Shown here: positions 51,419 to 60,649 of the stretch, in pieces | Layout: each line of letters opens with the position of its first letter | How positions within the stretch are numbered: position 1 is the first letter of the stretch | Source: JAAZGD01 sp964489555 | Lineage (GTDB): Bacteria; Bacillota; Clostridia; Peptostreptococcales; Anaerovoracaceae | NCBI GenBank assembly: GCA_964489555.1 | Contig: CAZAZF010000004.1 | Location: 1 to 64,000, forward strand | Reading direction: 5' to 3' | Length of the DNA: 64,000 nucleotides | Position numbers and translations under genes: made by a program | Notes under the pieces: generated by a model | Told to the model about the DNA's origin: nothing | Database searches by the model: none | What the model saw: the letters and a program-made list of their open reading frames with translations, nothing else

Positions 51419-52951
51419 CTATTTGTCCGTCGGTTTCATGGTAGGAAATAGTATAATGTCACGAATAGACAGAGCATTGGTGATTAACATAATGACTCTG
51501 TCAATGCCGATTCCCAACCCCCCTGTGGGAGGCAACCCCACTTCCAAAGCATTTACAAAATCTTCATCCATGGGATGAGCTTCGTCATCGCCTCCCTCTA
51601 ATGCTGCCTGCTGTTCCTTAAAACGATTGTATTGGTCGATGGGATCGTTCAATTCCGAAAACGCGTTGGCTACTTCCCATCCATTGATGTATGCCTCAAA
51701 TCTTCTGGTAATCCTAGGATCTACCGGATCCCTTTTCGCCAAAGGAGAAACTTCCACCGGATGGCCTGTAATGAAAACCGGCCCATCCAAATACCCCGGT
51801 TCCTCTTCACAGAAAGATTCAAACATTTCAGCCAAGAGAACACCCCGGCTTTCCCCTTTCACATCATCCCGGCGCATTCCCGCTGCCATAGCTGCTTGTT
51901 GTGCCTCTTCATCGTTATCGATTTTTGCAAAGTCCACCCCGGTGATTTCTTTAACGGCCTGTGCCATGTCCAGTCTTCTCCAAGGCGGAGTTAAATCAAA
52001 GGTTTTTCCTTGATATTCGATGACCATGGATCCGGTAGCCGCCATGGCGGCTTTGGAAACCACTTGCTCCGTAACATCCATCACACTTTCCATGTTGCCG
52101 TAGGCCATATAGCATTCCATAGAAGTAAATTCCGGATTATGATTTCGATCCATTCCTTCATTCCGGAACATCTTACCCATTTCATACACTCGATCCAACC
52201 CGCCTACAATCAATCTTTTCAAATACAACTCATTGGAAATTCGTAATTTCATGTCAATATCCAATGTATTGTGATGAGTGTTAAAGGGTCTTGCATTAGC
52301 CCCACCGGCAATGGTGGTAAGAATTGGCGTATCCACCTCCAAAAACCCATACTCTTCTTCGAGCACCCTTTTGATTTCATGCACAATTTTTGAGCGCATG
52401 TAGAAAATATCCCGAACCTCTTGGTTCATGATTAAATCCACATACCTCTGCCGATATCTTAAATCCTGGTCCTTTAATCCCTTGAATTTGTTGGGTAGAA
52501 CCTGAAGGGACTTGGATAACAACACCAGTTTCCCCGTTTTAATAGATATCTCTCCGTGTCTTGTTTTAAAAACCTCGCCCACTACGCCAACAATATCTCC
52601 CATGTCATAGGTAAGAAAAACTTCGTATTCCTCCGGCCCCAAAACATCCTGCCTAACATAACACTGAATCCGACCACTCTTATCCTGAATATCGATAAAT
52701 GAAGCTTTTCCCATATGACGAAAGGCCATGATTCGGCCAGCCAAGCTGAAGGTCTTTCCTTCCCATTCCGAAAACCGCTCTTTGATCTCCATGCTGTGGG
52801 TTTCTACATCCCAGGATTCTACAAGAAAAGGATTCCGGCCCGCTTTCTGTAGAGTACACAGCTTTTCTCTCCGGATTAACCGCTGCTCGTTTAATTTTTC
52901 TTCAGTGGGTTCTTCCTGTTCTTCCGTCTCCAGACGTTCCAATTCCTGCAT
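51419..52951 (-). CDS. lysS: Lysyl-tRNA synthetase, class II
   Basis: A class II synthetase of about 510 residues. The N-terminal OB fold (SLAGRIMAFRHMGKASFIDI) is followed by motif 2 (KMFRNEGMDRNHNPEFTSME) and motif 3 (PPTGGLGIGIDRVIMLITN). The start at 52951 follows AGAGGG by 7 bases; ATGs at 52972 and 52984 would add 7 or 11 residues. It follows greA closely (greA-lysS order as in many Firmicutes) and precedes asnS. Confidence 0.94.
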   Translation of the reverse strand: MQELERLETEEQEEPTEEKLNEQRLIRREKLCTLQKAGRNPFLVESWDVETHSMEIKERFSEWEGKTFSLAGRIMAFRHMGKASFIDIQDKSGRIQCYVRQDVLGPEEYEVFLTYDMGDIVGVVGEVFKTRHGEISIKTGKLVLLSKSLQVLPNKFKGLKDQDLRYRQRYVDLIMNQEVRDIFYMRSKIVHEIKRVLEEEYGFLEVDTPILTTIAGGANARPFNTHHNTLDIDMKLRISNELYLKRLIVGGLDRVYEMGKMFRNEGMDRNHNPEFTSMECYMAYGNMESVMDVTEQVVSKAAMAATGSMVIEYQGKTFDLTPPWRRLDMAQAVKEITGVDFAKIDNDEEAQQAAMAAGMRRDDVKGESRGVLLAEMFESFCEEEPGYLDGPVFITGHPVEVSPLAKRDPVDPRITRRFEAYINGWEVANAFSELNDPIDQYNRFKEQQAALEGGDDEAHPMDEDFVNALEVGLPPTGGLGIGIDRVIMLITNALSIRDIILFPTMKPTDK

Positions 52952-52987
52952 GTCTTTTCCCTCTATGGTCATATTGCACCTCATCCT

Positions 52988-53560
52988 CTACTTTTTGGTT
53001 TTCTCAACAGCTTTTGTGGCTTTTGTCTTGCCTTCCTTTTCTTCCTTTACTGCCTTTCCCCGCTTTTCTCCCTTTGGCTCTTCCTGTTGCTTTTTGATAT
53101 CCACCACCTTCACATAAATGGTGCCATCCGGAACGGAAACTTCTACCGTGTCTCCTTTGGCCTTTCCCATCAGAGCTTTCCCCAGAGGCGACTCGTTGGA
53201 AATCTTCCCCTCAAAGGGATCTGCTTCCGCGGAGCCCACGATGGTATATTCTTGAGTCTTCTTGGCGTTTTTCTCCTTTACTGTCACTTTAAGTCCCAAA
53301 TTTACCGTCTCATCTGACACATGTCGCTCATCTATGATTTTTGCCATTCGAAGCATATTCTCCAACTTGAGAATCCGCTCTTCCAGCTCCGCTTGTTCAT
53401 TCTTAGCCGAATCGTACTCCGCATTTTCTGAAATGTCCCCGTAGGAAATGGCTTCTTTGATTCGCTCGGCGATTTCCTGACGTTTGATGGATACTAAATC
53501 CTCGTGCTCCGCCACGATTTTGTCATACCCCTCCTGGGTCAACAGTATTTCTTCTGTCAT
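52988..53560 (-). CDS. greA: Transcription elongation factor GreA with a basic C-terminal tail
   Basis: A 190-residue GreA. The coiled coil has GDISENAEYDSAKNEQAELE, with acidic residues at its tip that enter the polymerase to rescue backtracked complexes; the FKBP-like domain ends near residue 155 (SPLGKALMGKAKGDTVEV). About 35 further residues, rich in Lys and Glu, follow; ordinary GreA stops near 158. AAAGGAG precedes the ATG. It is first in greA-lysS, with a consensus promoter. Confidence 0.95.
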   Translation of the reverse strand: MTEEILLTQEGYDKIVAEHEDLVSIKRQEIAERIKEAISYGDISENAEYDSAKNEQAELEERILKLENMLRMAKIIDERHVSDETVNLGLKVTVKEKNAKKTQEYTIVGSAEADPFEGKISNESPLGKALMGKAKGDTVEVSVPDGTIYVKVVDIKKQQEEPKGEKRGKAVKEEKEGKTKATKAVEKTKK

Positions 53561-53613
53561 TTCTTAATCTCCTTTCGACACAAAGGCCGTATAGTGGGTT
53601 GTCATATCGAAAT

Positions 53614-53642
53614 ATTATAATGTATAAACCAGGGTTTGTCAA
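53614..53642 (-). promoter_or_regulatory. Consensus sigma-A promoter of greA-lysS
   Basis: Minus-strand TTGACA (53642-53637), a 17-base spacer and TATAAT (53619-53614): both hexamers perfect, 53 bases before the greA ATG. Confidence 0.9.
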
Positions 53643-53699
53643 CGAAACAGCCTGCTGCCGCACCACCTGAACCCTAGCAATTTCAACTTATTTATCCGA

Positions 53700-54581
53700 T
53701 TATTTATCCGAATCTTCCTGCCATGTTCTTTTCGCCAACTCCACAAAACTTTTTGCCGCCGGCGAAGCATTTTCCCAGGATAACAACCCGATACCCAATT
53801 CTCTGTGAGCCGCCGGCAAAAGGGGTATGGCCACTACTTTTGACTCGTGGCCTTTCAACACCAATTCCGGCAAAATGGAGAGACCCAATCCATTTGCCAC
53901 CATAGATATAACCGTCAAGTCATCCATGCAAGAAAACTGAATTTGGGGCTCAATCTTATTTTTTTTCAAAGTACCGTTAATGTCATAGTCAAACCCCATT
54001 GCGGTAATCACAAAAGGTTCTTCTAAAAAGGCCTTCACAGGAAAACCTTTTTCTTTGCTTCGAGGATGCCCTACGGGCAACACAGCCATCATCGGGTCAT
54101 GCATAAGCGGAATCCAATCAAAGGTATGAGAAGGTTGTCTGGAGAAAAAAACCATGTCCACTTTGGCCCCTTCCAACAGTTTCTCCATCTCGTCCACTCC
54201 TCCCTCCATTAGTTTTAATGTGATGCCAGGATACTGCATTTGAAATTTTTTCATAATCAGAGGCAACCAATGAAAAGAGATGCTGGAAAAAGAACCAATG
54301 GTAAGGGTTCCGGTCTGAATTCCTTTTATTCCACTTACCGTTTGTTCTAATTTTTCATTCCAAAGAACCATCTCGCGAACGATGGGGAGAAGTTGATTGC
54401 CATGCCCGGTAGGAAGAACTCCCTGATGTCTTCGAATCAAAAGAGAAAAGCCCACTTCATCTTCCAGACTTCTCATCATATGGGAAACTCCGGATTGGGT
54501 GTACCCCAGTTCTTCTCCTGCTCGTGTTAAATTTTCAAGATCCACCGCCCTGAGAAACACCTTCCATTTTTTGATATCCAT
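53700..54581 (-). CDS. LysR-family transcriptional regulator
   Basis: A 293-residue LysR protein. The winged helix (VFLRAVDLENLTRAGEELGY, then TQSGVSHMMRSLEDEVGFSL) is at the N-terminus and a two-lobed effector domain follows (GTLTIGSFSSISFHWLPLIM). The ATG at 54581 follows AAAGGAAG; 16 codons further upstream are open but lack a ribosome site. It is divergent from the DMT exporter gene and probably controls it. The gene ends in short tandem repeats of TTATCCGA-like sequence. Confidence 0.92.
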   Translation of the reverse strand: MDIKKWKVFLRAVDLENLTRAGEELGYTQSGVSHMMRSLEDEVGFSLLIRRHQGVLPTGHGNQLLPIVREMVLWNEKLEQTVSGIKGIQTGTLTIGSFSSISFHWLPLIMKKFQMQYPGITLKLMEGGVDEMEKLLEGAKVDMVFFSRQPSHTFDWIPLMHDPMMAVLPVGHPRSKEKGFPVKAFLEEPFVITAMGFDYDINGTLKKNKIEPQIQFSCMDDLTVISMVANGLGLSILPELVLKGHESKVVAIPLLPAAHRELGIGLLSWENASPAAKSFVELAKRTWQEDSDK

Positions 54582-54651
54582 TTCTTTCTTCCTTTCACAC
54601 CCACCATAGGATACATGACTTTTTTTCATGCATAGTATGTTATTTTGTCGT

Positions 54652-54680
54652 TTTACTAATGATATACCAAAGGATATAAT
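54652..54680 (+). promoter_or_regulatory. Sigma-A promoter of the DMT transporter gene
   Basis: TTTACT, a 17-base spacer and a perfect TATAAT (54675-54680), 40 bases before the ATG. The upstream divergent region would hold the LysR binding site. Confidence 0.65.
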
Positions 54681-54719
54681 GAGTCAACAAAAGGGAGATG
54701 CGGGAAAGGGGAGCGAAAA

Positions 54720-55640
54720 ATGTCTTTGGGAAAAAACGCAGGCTATCTATACATACTATTCGCTGTGAGTGCATGGGGGAGTTTGTATGTGGCAGGGAAA
54801 ATCGTACTGGAAGTATTCCCGGTCACCTTGGTGTTGGCGTTAAGATATACCATAGGCTTAACCCTTCTGCTTATCTTGTCACGAAAAATACCAAAAGCCA
54901 CCATTCAAAAGGGGGACCGAAAATATATCGTGGCAGTGGGTGCCATTGCTTATTACCTGGGTGTTACCCTGCAACTGTTGGGCACCCGTCTCTGCGATGC
55001 TTCTCTGGCTTCGTTGCTGAATGCCATGAACCCCATTATTATGGTACTTTTGGCTGTTCCATTGTTAGGCGAGATCCTTACCGGCAAAAAACTTTTATCT
55101 GTCACCATTACCATATTAGGGGCTGCCGTGATAATCGGCGGTGTTTCCTCCGGAGATTTTCTGGGAATCCTCATCAATCTCGGCTCCGTCACCGCCTGGA
55201 GTTTCGGATCACTGATGATGAGAAAGGCTTGCTTAAAGTATGACCCCCTCTCCGTCACCATCTATAGTATGGCGCTGGGGTTGGCCTTAGCCGTTCCCAC
55301 CGCCTTCGTGGAAATCTCCATGATAGGTTTCTCCTTCAGTGCGGTCACCCTTGAAGTGGTGGGTTGGGTTTTATTTATCGGGATTGTGTGCACAGCAGGA
55401 GCTTTATATGCCTGGAACAAGGGCCTATCGCTACTGGATGCCGGAACCGGTTCTCTATTCTTACCGGTACAGCCTATAGTCGCCACCCTGCTAGGCGTAT
55501 TCATTCTGGAAGAAACCATTTCCATGAACTTCCTGTTGGGAAGCATGTTGGTCATGTTGGGCATTCTATATGCAGTGATGCCTTTCTCCCTCAAACTTTT
55601 TCATAAAACACCGGTCTCCACTCCTTTGGGAAGTGATTGA
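54720..55640 (+). CDS. EamA/DMT-family transporter
   Basis: A 306-residue membrane protein with ten hydrophobic segments in two EamA halves (VSAWGSLYVAGKIVLEVFPV at the start; LGSVTAWSFGSLMMRKACL opens the second). The family exports amino acids or other metabolites. GGGAG precedes the ATG. A divergent LysR regulator fits an inducible exporter. A bidirectional terminator follows. Confidence 0.93.
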   Translation: MSLGKNAGYLYILFAVSAWGSLYVAGKIVLEVFPVTLVLALRYTIGLTLLLILSRKIPKATIQKGDRKYIVAVGAIAYYLGVTLQLLGTRLCDASLASLLNAMNPIIMVLLAVPLLGEILTGKKLLSVTITILGAAVIIGGVSSGDFLGILINLGSVTAWSFGSLMMRKACLKYDPLSVTIYSMALGLALAVPTAFVEISMIGFSFSAVTLEVVGWVLFIGIVCTAGALYAWNKGLSLLDAGTGSLFLPVQPIVATLLGVFILEETISMNFLLGSMLVMLGILYAVMPFSLKLFHKTPVSTPLGSD

Positions 55641-55661
55641 CTGTGAACAAAATTACACCGG

Positions 55662-55690
55662 AAAAGGCAGGCCACCAGGGCCTGCCTTTT
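55662..55690. terminator. Bidirectional terminator after the DMT gene
   Basis: AAAAGGCAGGCC/GGCCTGCCTTTT (55662-55673 with 55679-55690), a perfect 12-base stem with a 5-base loop. With A and T runs on both sides it serves the convergent DMT and racemase genes. Confidence 0.93.
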
Positions 55691-55766
55691 CTATTTCTTA
55701 CTTTCCCATTCACATTATGGTTTGCTGATATGCTTTCCTTAGAACTCAGAAATGCATGGCCCAGCT

Positions 55767-56858
55767 CTATTGGTTTTTTATCACAATCCGAACATTGGGG
55801 CAGTTGGTCACAAAAACAATGCTGGCATAGCACAGATCAAATTCTAATATGTCTCCCACTTGAACCGGTTCTTGGCAATCCTCAATATCTATGATGGTGT
55901 GATCACTGGATGCTCCCAGAATTTCCACCCCTTTTTTGCGGGGAAAAATACTTTCCGGATAGGCATAATCCACTTTACCCATTCCCAATAATGCTCGCTT
56001 GCGGATACCCCGGTCTTCATACTCCGGCTGATTACCAAAAGCATCAAACATGATTTTCCCTTGAGGGTAGGTGGGTTTTTCCTTTACTTCAATGACCTCC
56101 GCTCTCAAGGTAAACGCGTCTTGATACATGAAACTCATATCATACCCATATAGATCTCGAAGGTCTTTGGCTAGTATGATTCCTTCCCCGATCCGAATCA
56201 TATTGATTCCTTCCGGCATATTGTTCTCCATCAGCCTTGGAATGGAGGAGGTGGCTCCACCGGAGACATAACGGAGCTTCCGGTGAATTCTTTCTTCCAC
56301 CTTGCGAGCCAAGTCCACCAGCTCCTGTAATTTTTCCGGCGTTGCACTGACGGAGCCGTAACATCCCACATTAGTTCCAACCCCTTCCAATGTCAGATGC
56401 TTCCATTGGGTTTCCACTTCATGAGCCACATCCACTAACTCATCTTTGTCCCAAAAGCCTTCCCTTAAATCTCCCAGATCTGCCATCAGAATAATGCCAT
56501 GGGTTTTTCCTTGTCGCTCTGCTTCCCAGTTTAAGGCTGCCAGCACATCTCTCTCACTGTTCAAACTTATATCCGTTAAAGAAATCACTTCTTCCACTTC
56601 TGACAGCATGGGAATTCGTATCAGCATCAGGGGCAGGGAACATCCGGCTCGTCCAGCTTCTTCCAATTGTTCCAATCGAGAAGATCCAATCAAGGTACAT
56701 CCCCCCTCCTCAAAAGCTTTCACACCTTCCGGAATGCCTGTGAATCCTTTAATAACGCCAGCGATTTCTACCCCGCGGCCTCTTCCCAGCTTTACAATCT
56801 CCTCCACATTATGGCGAAGCTTTGCTAAATTTACTTCCACTTGGGGATATCTATCCAT
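55767..56858 (-). CDS. Alanine/ornithine racemase-family PLP enzyme (Orr-like)
   Basis: A 363-residue alanine-racemase-fold protein. VEVNLAKLRHNVEEIV and IAGVIKGFTG hold the PLP Lys37; ADLGDLREGFWDKDEL, VGTNVGCYG, YVSGGATSSIPRLME and IRIGEGIILAKD are strong matches to the ornithine racemase branch of amino-acid-fermenting Clostridia. It would convert L- to D-ornithine for oxidative breakdown. No other ornithine genes are near; two acyl-CoA synthetases precede it in the same operon. AAAGG precedes the ATG. Confidence 0.83.
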   Translation of the reverse strand: MDRYPQVEVNLAKLRHNVEEIVKLGRGRGVEIAGVIKGFTGIPEGVKAFEEGGCTLIGSSRLEQLEEAGRAGCSLPLMLIRIPMLSEVEEVISLTDISLNSERDVLAALNWEAERQGKTHGIILMADLGDLREGFWDKDELVDVAHEVETQWKHLTLEGVGTNVGCYGSVSATPEKLQELVDLARKVEERIHRKLRYVSGGATSSIPRLMENNMPEGINMIRIGEGIILAKDLRDLYGYDMSFMYQDAFTLRAEVIEVKEKPTYPQGKIMFDAFGNQPEYEDRGIRKRALLGMGKVDYAYPESIFPRKKGVEILGASSDHTIIDIEDCQEPVQVGDILEFDLCYASIVFVTNCPNVRIVIKNQ

Positions 56859-56906
56859 TTTTTGACCTTTATCCTTTGTTTCAAATTATGACCGGCTACT
56901 TACACC

Positions 56907-58733
56907 CTATTGTCCCTTGTTGGCGTCCACATATCTTTTAATTTTCTTGCCCGTGGTTTTATCAAATTCGTCCCTTTTTACCACCAGTCTCTTTATTTTC
57001 TTCCACACCGGCAAATCTTGATTGATTTGATCCACTTCCTTCCACAAAAGGGCTTCCAGTTCTTCGTCTGTAAAATCGGAAAGGGCTTTACCGCCGTTGG
57101 ATTCTGCCAACTCTTCTTCATCTAACCTTACCGTAGCAACGATAGAAGTGTCTTTGCCGGATTCATTAAATCCCCATACCATGGATTCCGTAACCAACGG
57201 GATTTGGCTCAATAAAAATTCCAACTCTTCCGGGTAAATGTTTTTGCCATTTGCCGTAATAATTACATTCTTCTTCCGGCCGGTCAAGTGAATATACCCA
57301 TCCTTATCGATGAACCCCAAATCACCTGTATGGAACCACCCATCCCGAAGCACTTCCGCGGTGGCCTCCGGGTTCTTGTAATATCCCAGCATCACATTCC
57401 CGCCTTTTACACACAGTTCTCCGATGCCCGTTTCCGAATCTGCTTCATGAACTTTGAACTCCATTCCCGGCGGGATATACCCCAAGGAATCACTTTTCGC
57501 ATTTTTATCCGGATTCAAAGCACACATAGGAGCACACTCCGTAAGGCCATACCCCTGAAGAGCCGTAACGCCCCAGTCGTTAACATCCTCCAAAACATGG
57601 GGTGAAATGGCGGCGCCACCCGAAATCAACATTCGCAGTCGTCCTCCAAACAAGGCCATAATCTGCTTGTTGTAAACGCCGGAAATATCAATGCCCACTT
57701 TTTTCAGCTTTCGATTTAAATTCATCATTTTTCTAAGGGTTTCTGCTTTGCCAGATTTTCTGGCATTCTGCCAAATCTTCTTGTGCATATTCTCAATCAC
57801 CAAAGGTACTGTTAAGAACATCGTAGGCTTGGCTTCCGACAAATTCTTTACGATAAATTTCAAGCCTTCACAGTGAGCGATGGAAGCCCCCTTGTACAAT
57901 GGCATCAAAAACCCGGCCGTACATTCATATGTATGATGGATGGGAAGCATGGAAAAGAAAACATCCTCCGGCTTCACCACCAACAAGGTTGGCAAGCTCA
58001 TCAAATCCACACAAATATTCTCATGGCTTAACATCACCGCTTTGCTGGATCCGGTAGTTCCTGAAGTGAAAAGCAAAATGTTCATTTCCTGGCTATTAAT
58101 CTGTGCATCTAAAAATTCCCGATTTCCCTCCAAAACAGCTTTTCGGCCCTTTTCCACCAAATCTTTCCAGGCGAATACTTCGCCATCGCTTTCTTCGGCT
58201 TCCAAACCAATCAACACCTCCAAATCGTTTTCCGGGTCTTCTTTGGCTTCCTTAAACAGCCCTTCAAATTTTTTATCAAAGATTACACAACTTAGCTCTG
58301 CTTCTTTTACCAACCCCTTCAACTCTTTGGGAGAAAGTTCCTTATCCAGTGGCACCACCACCCCTACTCCGCATACTGCAGCCAGATAAGAAATGGCCCA
58401 CATATAGCTGTTTTCTCCTATGATGCCGATTCTCTTGTCTTTGAGGCCACCAATAATTAATGCCGTCCCCAATCCATTCACATCCGCCATCATTTGGCCA
58501 TAGCTAATGGGTTCATACTGGCCTCCATGAACCTTTTTCACATGGAAAGCCGGACGATCCTTAAACAACGCAGCACTGGTTTCTATCATGTGCTTGATAT
58601 CCATGATGGGCCTGGAATCCTTGTATCTCACCATGGGATCTTTGCTTTCCTGAATTTCTTTGGAAAAAGCCACGGCTTTTTCCATGTCCTTCTGTTTCAG
58701 CTCTTTATACTCCTCATTGCTCATCTTATTCAT
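56907..58733 (-). CDS. Long-chain acyl-CoA synthetase-like AMP-forming ligase, second copy
   Basis: A 608-residue ANL-superfamily ligase. LLFTSGTTGSSKAVMLSHEN is the ATP loop, GYGLTECAPMCALN the adenylate motif and GWFHTGDLGFIDKDGYIHL the hinge; KIKRYVDA near the C-terminus is basic. It activates a carboxylate to acyl-AMP and then acyl-CoA. It is a tandem paralogue of the gene at 58754, 20 bases apart. GGAGG precedes the ATG. Confidence 0.9.
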   Translation of the reverse strand: MNKMSNEEYKELKQKDMEKAVAFSKEIQESKDPMVRYKDSRPIMDIKHMIETSAALFKDRPAFHVKKVHGGQYEPISYGQMMADVNGLGTALIIGGLKDKRIGIIGENSYMWAISYLAAVCGVGVVVPLDKELSPKELKGLVKEAELSCVIFDKKFEGLFKEAKEDPENDLEVLIGLEAEESDGEVFAWKDLVEKGRKAVLEGNREFLDAQINSQEMNILLFTSGTTGSSKAVMLSHENICVDLMSLPTLLVVKPEDVFFSMLPIHHTYECTAGFLMPLYKGASIAHCEGLKFIVKNLSEAKPTMFLTVPLVIENMHKKIWQNARKSGKAETLRKMMNLNRKLKKVGIDISGVYNKQIMALFGGRLRMLISGGAAISPHVLEDVNDWGVTALQGYGLTECAPMCALNPDKNAKSDSLGYIPPGMEFKVHEADSETGIGELCVKGGNVMLGYYKNPEATAEVLRDGWFHTGDLGFIDKDGYIHLTGRKKNVIITANGKNIYPEELEFLLSQIPLVTESMVWGFNESGKDTSIVATVRLDEEELAESNGGKALSDFTDEELEALLWKEVDQINQDLPVWKKIKRLVVKRDEFDKTTGKKIKRYVDANKGQ

Positions 58734-58753
58734 TCCTGATCCTCCTGTGCTTC

Positions 58754-60493
58754 CTAAAAATCCGATTCAAAATTCTCTGGTGTAAATCTCTTCACCTTGC
58801 GTGTTGTGGTTTTTTCAAATTCCATTTTTCGAATACCAAATCGGCGAACTCTCTTATATAATGGCATCTGCTCATTGATGGTATCAATCACCCCTTTCAA
58901 AAAACCCTTTAACTCCTGATTCCCAAGATCTCCTTCTCTTTCAGCTATGGCATCGAAGTTGGGATATAAAATGGCTTTCACGATTACATCTCCATCCTCA
59001 TCTTCTTCACCATACACCAAGGCTTCTTCGATATATTGGCTTTCCGTCAGATAGAACTCCACCTCTTCGGGAAAAATATTCTTCCCATTTTTCGTCACAA
59101 TAACGCTCTTTTTACGACCGCAAATGTACAACATGCCGTCCTCATCAAAATACCCATAATCTCCTGAAAATAACCACCCATCTCGAAGGACTCTGGCAGT
59201 TTCCTCCGGATTTTCATAATATCCCAGCATCACGCTGGGGCCACGACAAATAATTTCCCCCACACCATTGTCGTCCGGTTCATGGATAATCACTTCGGTT
59301 TCCGGCAAAGGAAATCCTACGGAACCGGGCTTGCTAAATCGATCCTTATTAACTGCCACTATTGGCGCGTTTTCCGTCATACCATACCCTTGGATCATAG
59401 GAAACCCCATGGCTTGAAAATCTTCGATTACCTCAGGATTGATGGAAGCTCCGCCGGCAATGAAAAGACCCATATTCCCACCGGTTGCCTTGTGTACATC
59501 GGCAAACATTCTTCTCGCTAAATCCCCTCGATTATACAAGTGAAATTTCTTGGAAAGGTCAATAGCCCTTCGAAGAGTTTTCAGTTTGCCAGACGCAGCC
59601 GCTTGTTTCATAACTTTTTTATGCGTGGCTTCGAAAACCAAAGGAACGCCTAACATGACGGTCGCTTTGGATTCCACCATGTTTTTTGCAATATGTTTTA
59701 ATCCTTCACAGATGGCCACCGTCACCCCTTGGTATAGAGCCGTCATGATATGACAGGTCATTTCGTAACTATGATGCATGGGCAAGACGGAAAGCCCAGT
59801 CCCCGGGCTTTTAATCTGAACGTATTTCGACATATTACATACATTGGAAGCAATGTTTCTATGGCTCAGCATTACACCTTTTGCCATGCCAGTGGTGCCG
59901 GATGTAAACAACAAAGAACATAGAGCGTCCGGATCGATTTCCGCTTCCACAAACGCTGAGTTTCCAGAAGCCAATTTGGCTTTTCCTTCTGCCCGCAAAG
60001 TCTCCCAAGACCAAATTCCTTGATTGGTATCGTTGGTGTCCATGTCCATATCAATCCAATGTTCCACGGAAGAAGCTTCTTGCCGAATGGACTCCAATAA
60101 ACCACGATGTTTCTTATCATATATTACACAAGCCACATCGGCTCGTTCTAACAAATGGGAAATTTCCTTTGCCGGAAGTTCTTTATCCAGTGGAACCACC
60201 ACACCCGTACCATTCACCGTGGCTAAATAAGTCACCACCCAAGGATAACTGTTTTCCCCAATCACTGCGATTTTTTTCCCTTTCAACCCCATTTCCACCA
60301 GGGCGGTTCCTAAGGAATCCACATCCTGCTTCATTTGCCAAAAAGGAATGGGTTGATACGTCCCCCCCGCAACATCCTTCACCAAATAGGCGGCTTTTTG
60401 ATGGTACTTGATTGCACTCGTATCTAACAGCTCTTTTAGATCCCGAATGGCACATACCTGATATTCTTCCTTCATGAATTTCTTTTTATTCAT
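58754..60493 (-). CDS. Long-chain acyl-CoA synthetase-like AMP-forming ligase, first copy
   Basis: A 579-residue ANL-superfamily ligase parallel to its neighbour: LLFTSGTTGMAKGVMLSHRN, GYGMTENAPIVAVN and GWLFSGDYGYFDEDGML. The pair probably arose by duplication and may activate fatty or other organic acids. The start at 60493 is approximate; AAGGAGG lies 14 bases before it and no better in-frame start was seen. It is the first gene of a three-gene operon with the second ligase and the racemase. Confidence 0.88.
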   Translation of the reverse strand: MNKKKFMKEEYQVCAIRDLKELLDTSAIKYHQKAAYLVKDVAGGTYQPIPFWQMKQDVDSLGTALVEMGLKGKKIAVIGENSYPWVVTYLATVNGTGVVVPLDKELPAKEISHLLERADVACVIYDKKHRGLLESIRQEASSVEHWIDMDMDTNDTNQGIWSWETLRAEGKAKLASGNSAFVEAEIDPDALCSLLFTSGTTGMAKGVMLSHRNIASNVCNMSKYVQIKSPGTGLSVLPMHHSYEMTCHIMTALYQGVTVAICEGLKHIAKNMVESKATVMLGVPLVFEATHKKVMKQAAASGKLKTLRRAIDLSKKFHLYNRGDLARRMFADVHKATGGNMGLFIAGGASINPEVIEDFQAMGFPMIQGYGMTENAPIVAVNKDRFSKPGSVGFPLPETEVIIHEPDDNGVGEIICRGPSVMLGYYENPEETARVLRDGWLFSGDYGYFDEDGMLYICGRKKSVIVTKNGKNIFPEEVEFYLTESQYIEEALVYGEEDEDGDVIVKAILYPNFDAIAEREGDLGNQELKGFLKGVIDTINEQMPLYKRVRRFGIRKMEFEKTTTRKVKRFTPENFESDF

Positions 60494-60566
60494 CCTTTTT
60501 ACGCATACCTCCTTGGGCAATTTTTCTCTCCACCAACAGAAATCCAACTCAGTAGCAAGTGGCCTT

Positions 60567-60596
60567 ATTATACCACAAAGTGTTCATTGGAACCAA
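60567..60596 (-). promoter_or_regulatory. Sigma-A promoter of the acyl-CoA synthetase operon
   Basis: Minus-strand TTGGTT (60596-60591), an 18-base spacer and a perfect TATAAT (60572-60567), 74 bases before the chosen ATG. Confidence 0.65.
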
Positions 60597-60597
60597 C

Positions 60598-60636
60598 AAA
60601 AAGGCGCCAACAACGGATTGCTCCACAGCCGGCGCC
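60598..60636 (-). terminator. Terminator of the SSS symporter gene
   Basis: GGCGCC arms (60603-60608 and 60631-60636) with further inner pairing close a GC-rich hairpin, followed on the minus strand by TTTTT. It is 14 bases after the symporter stop. Confidence 0.72.
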
Positions 60637-60649
60637 CTGTTCTCAAAAC

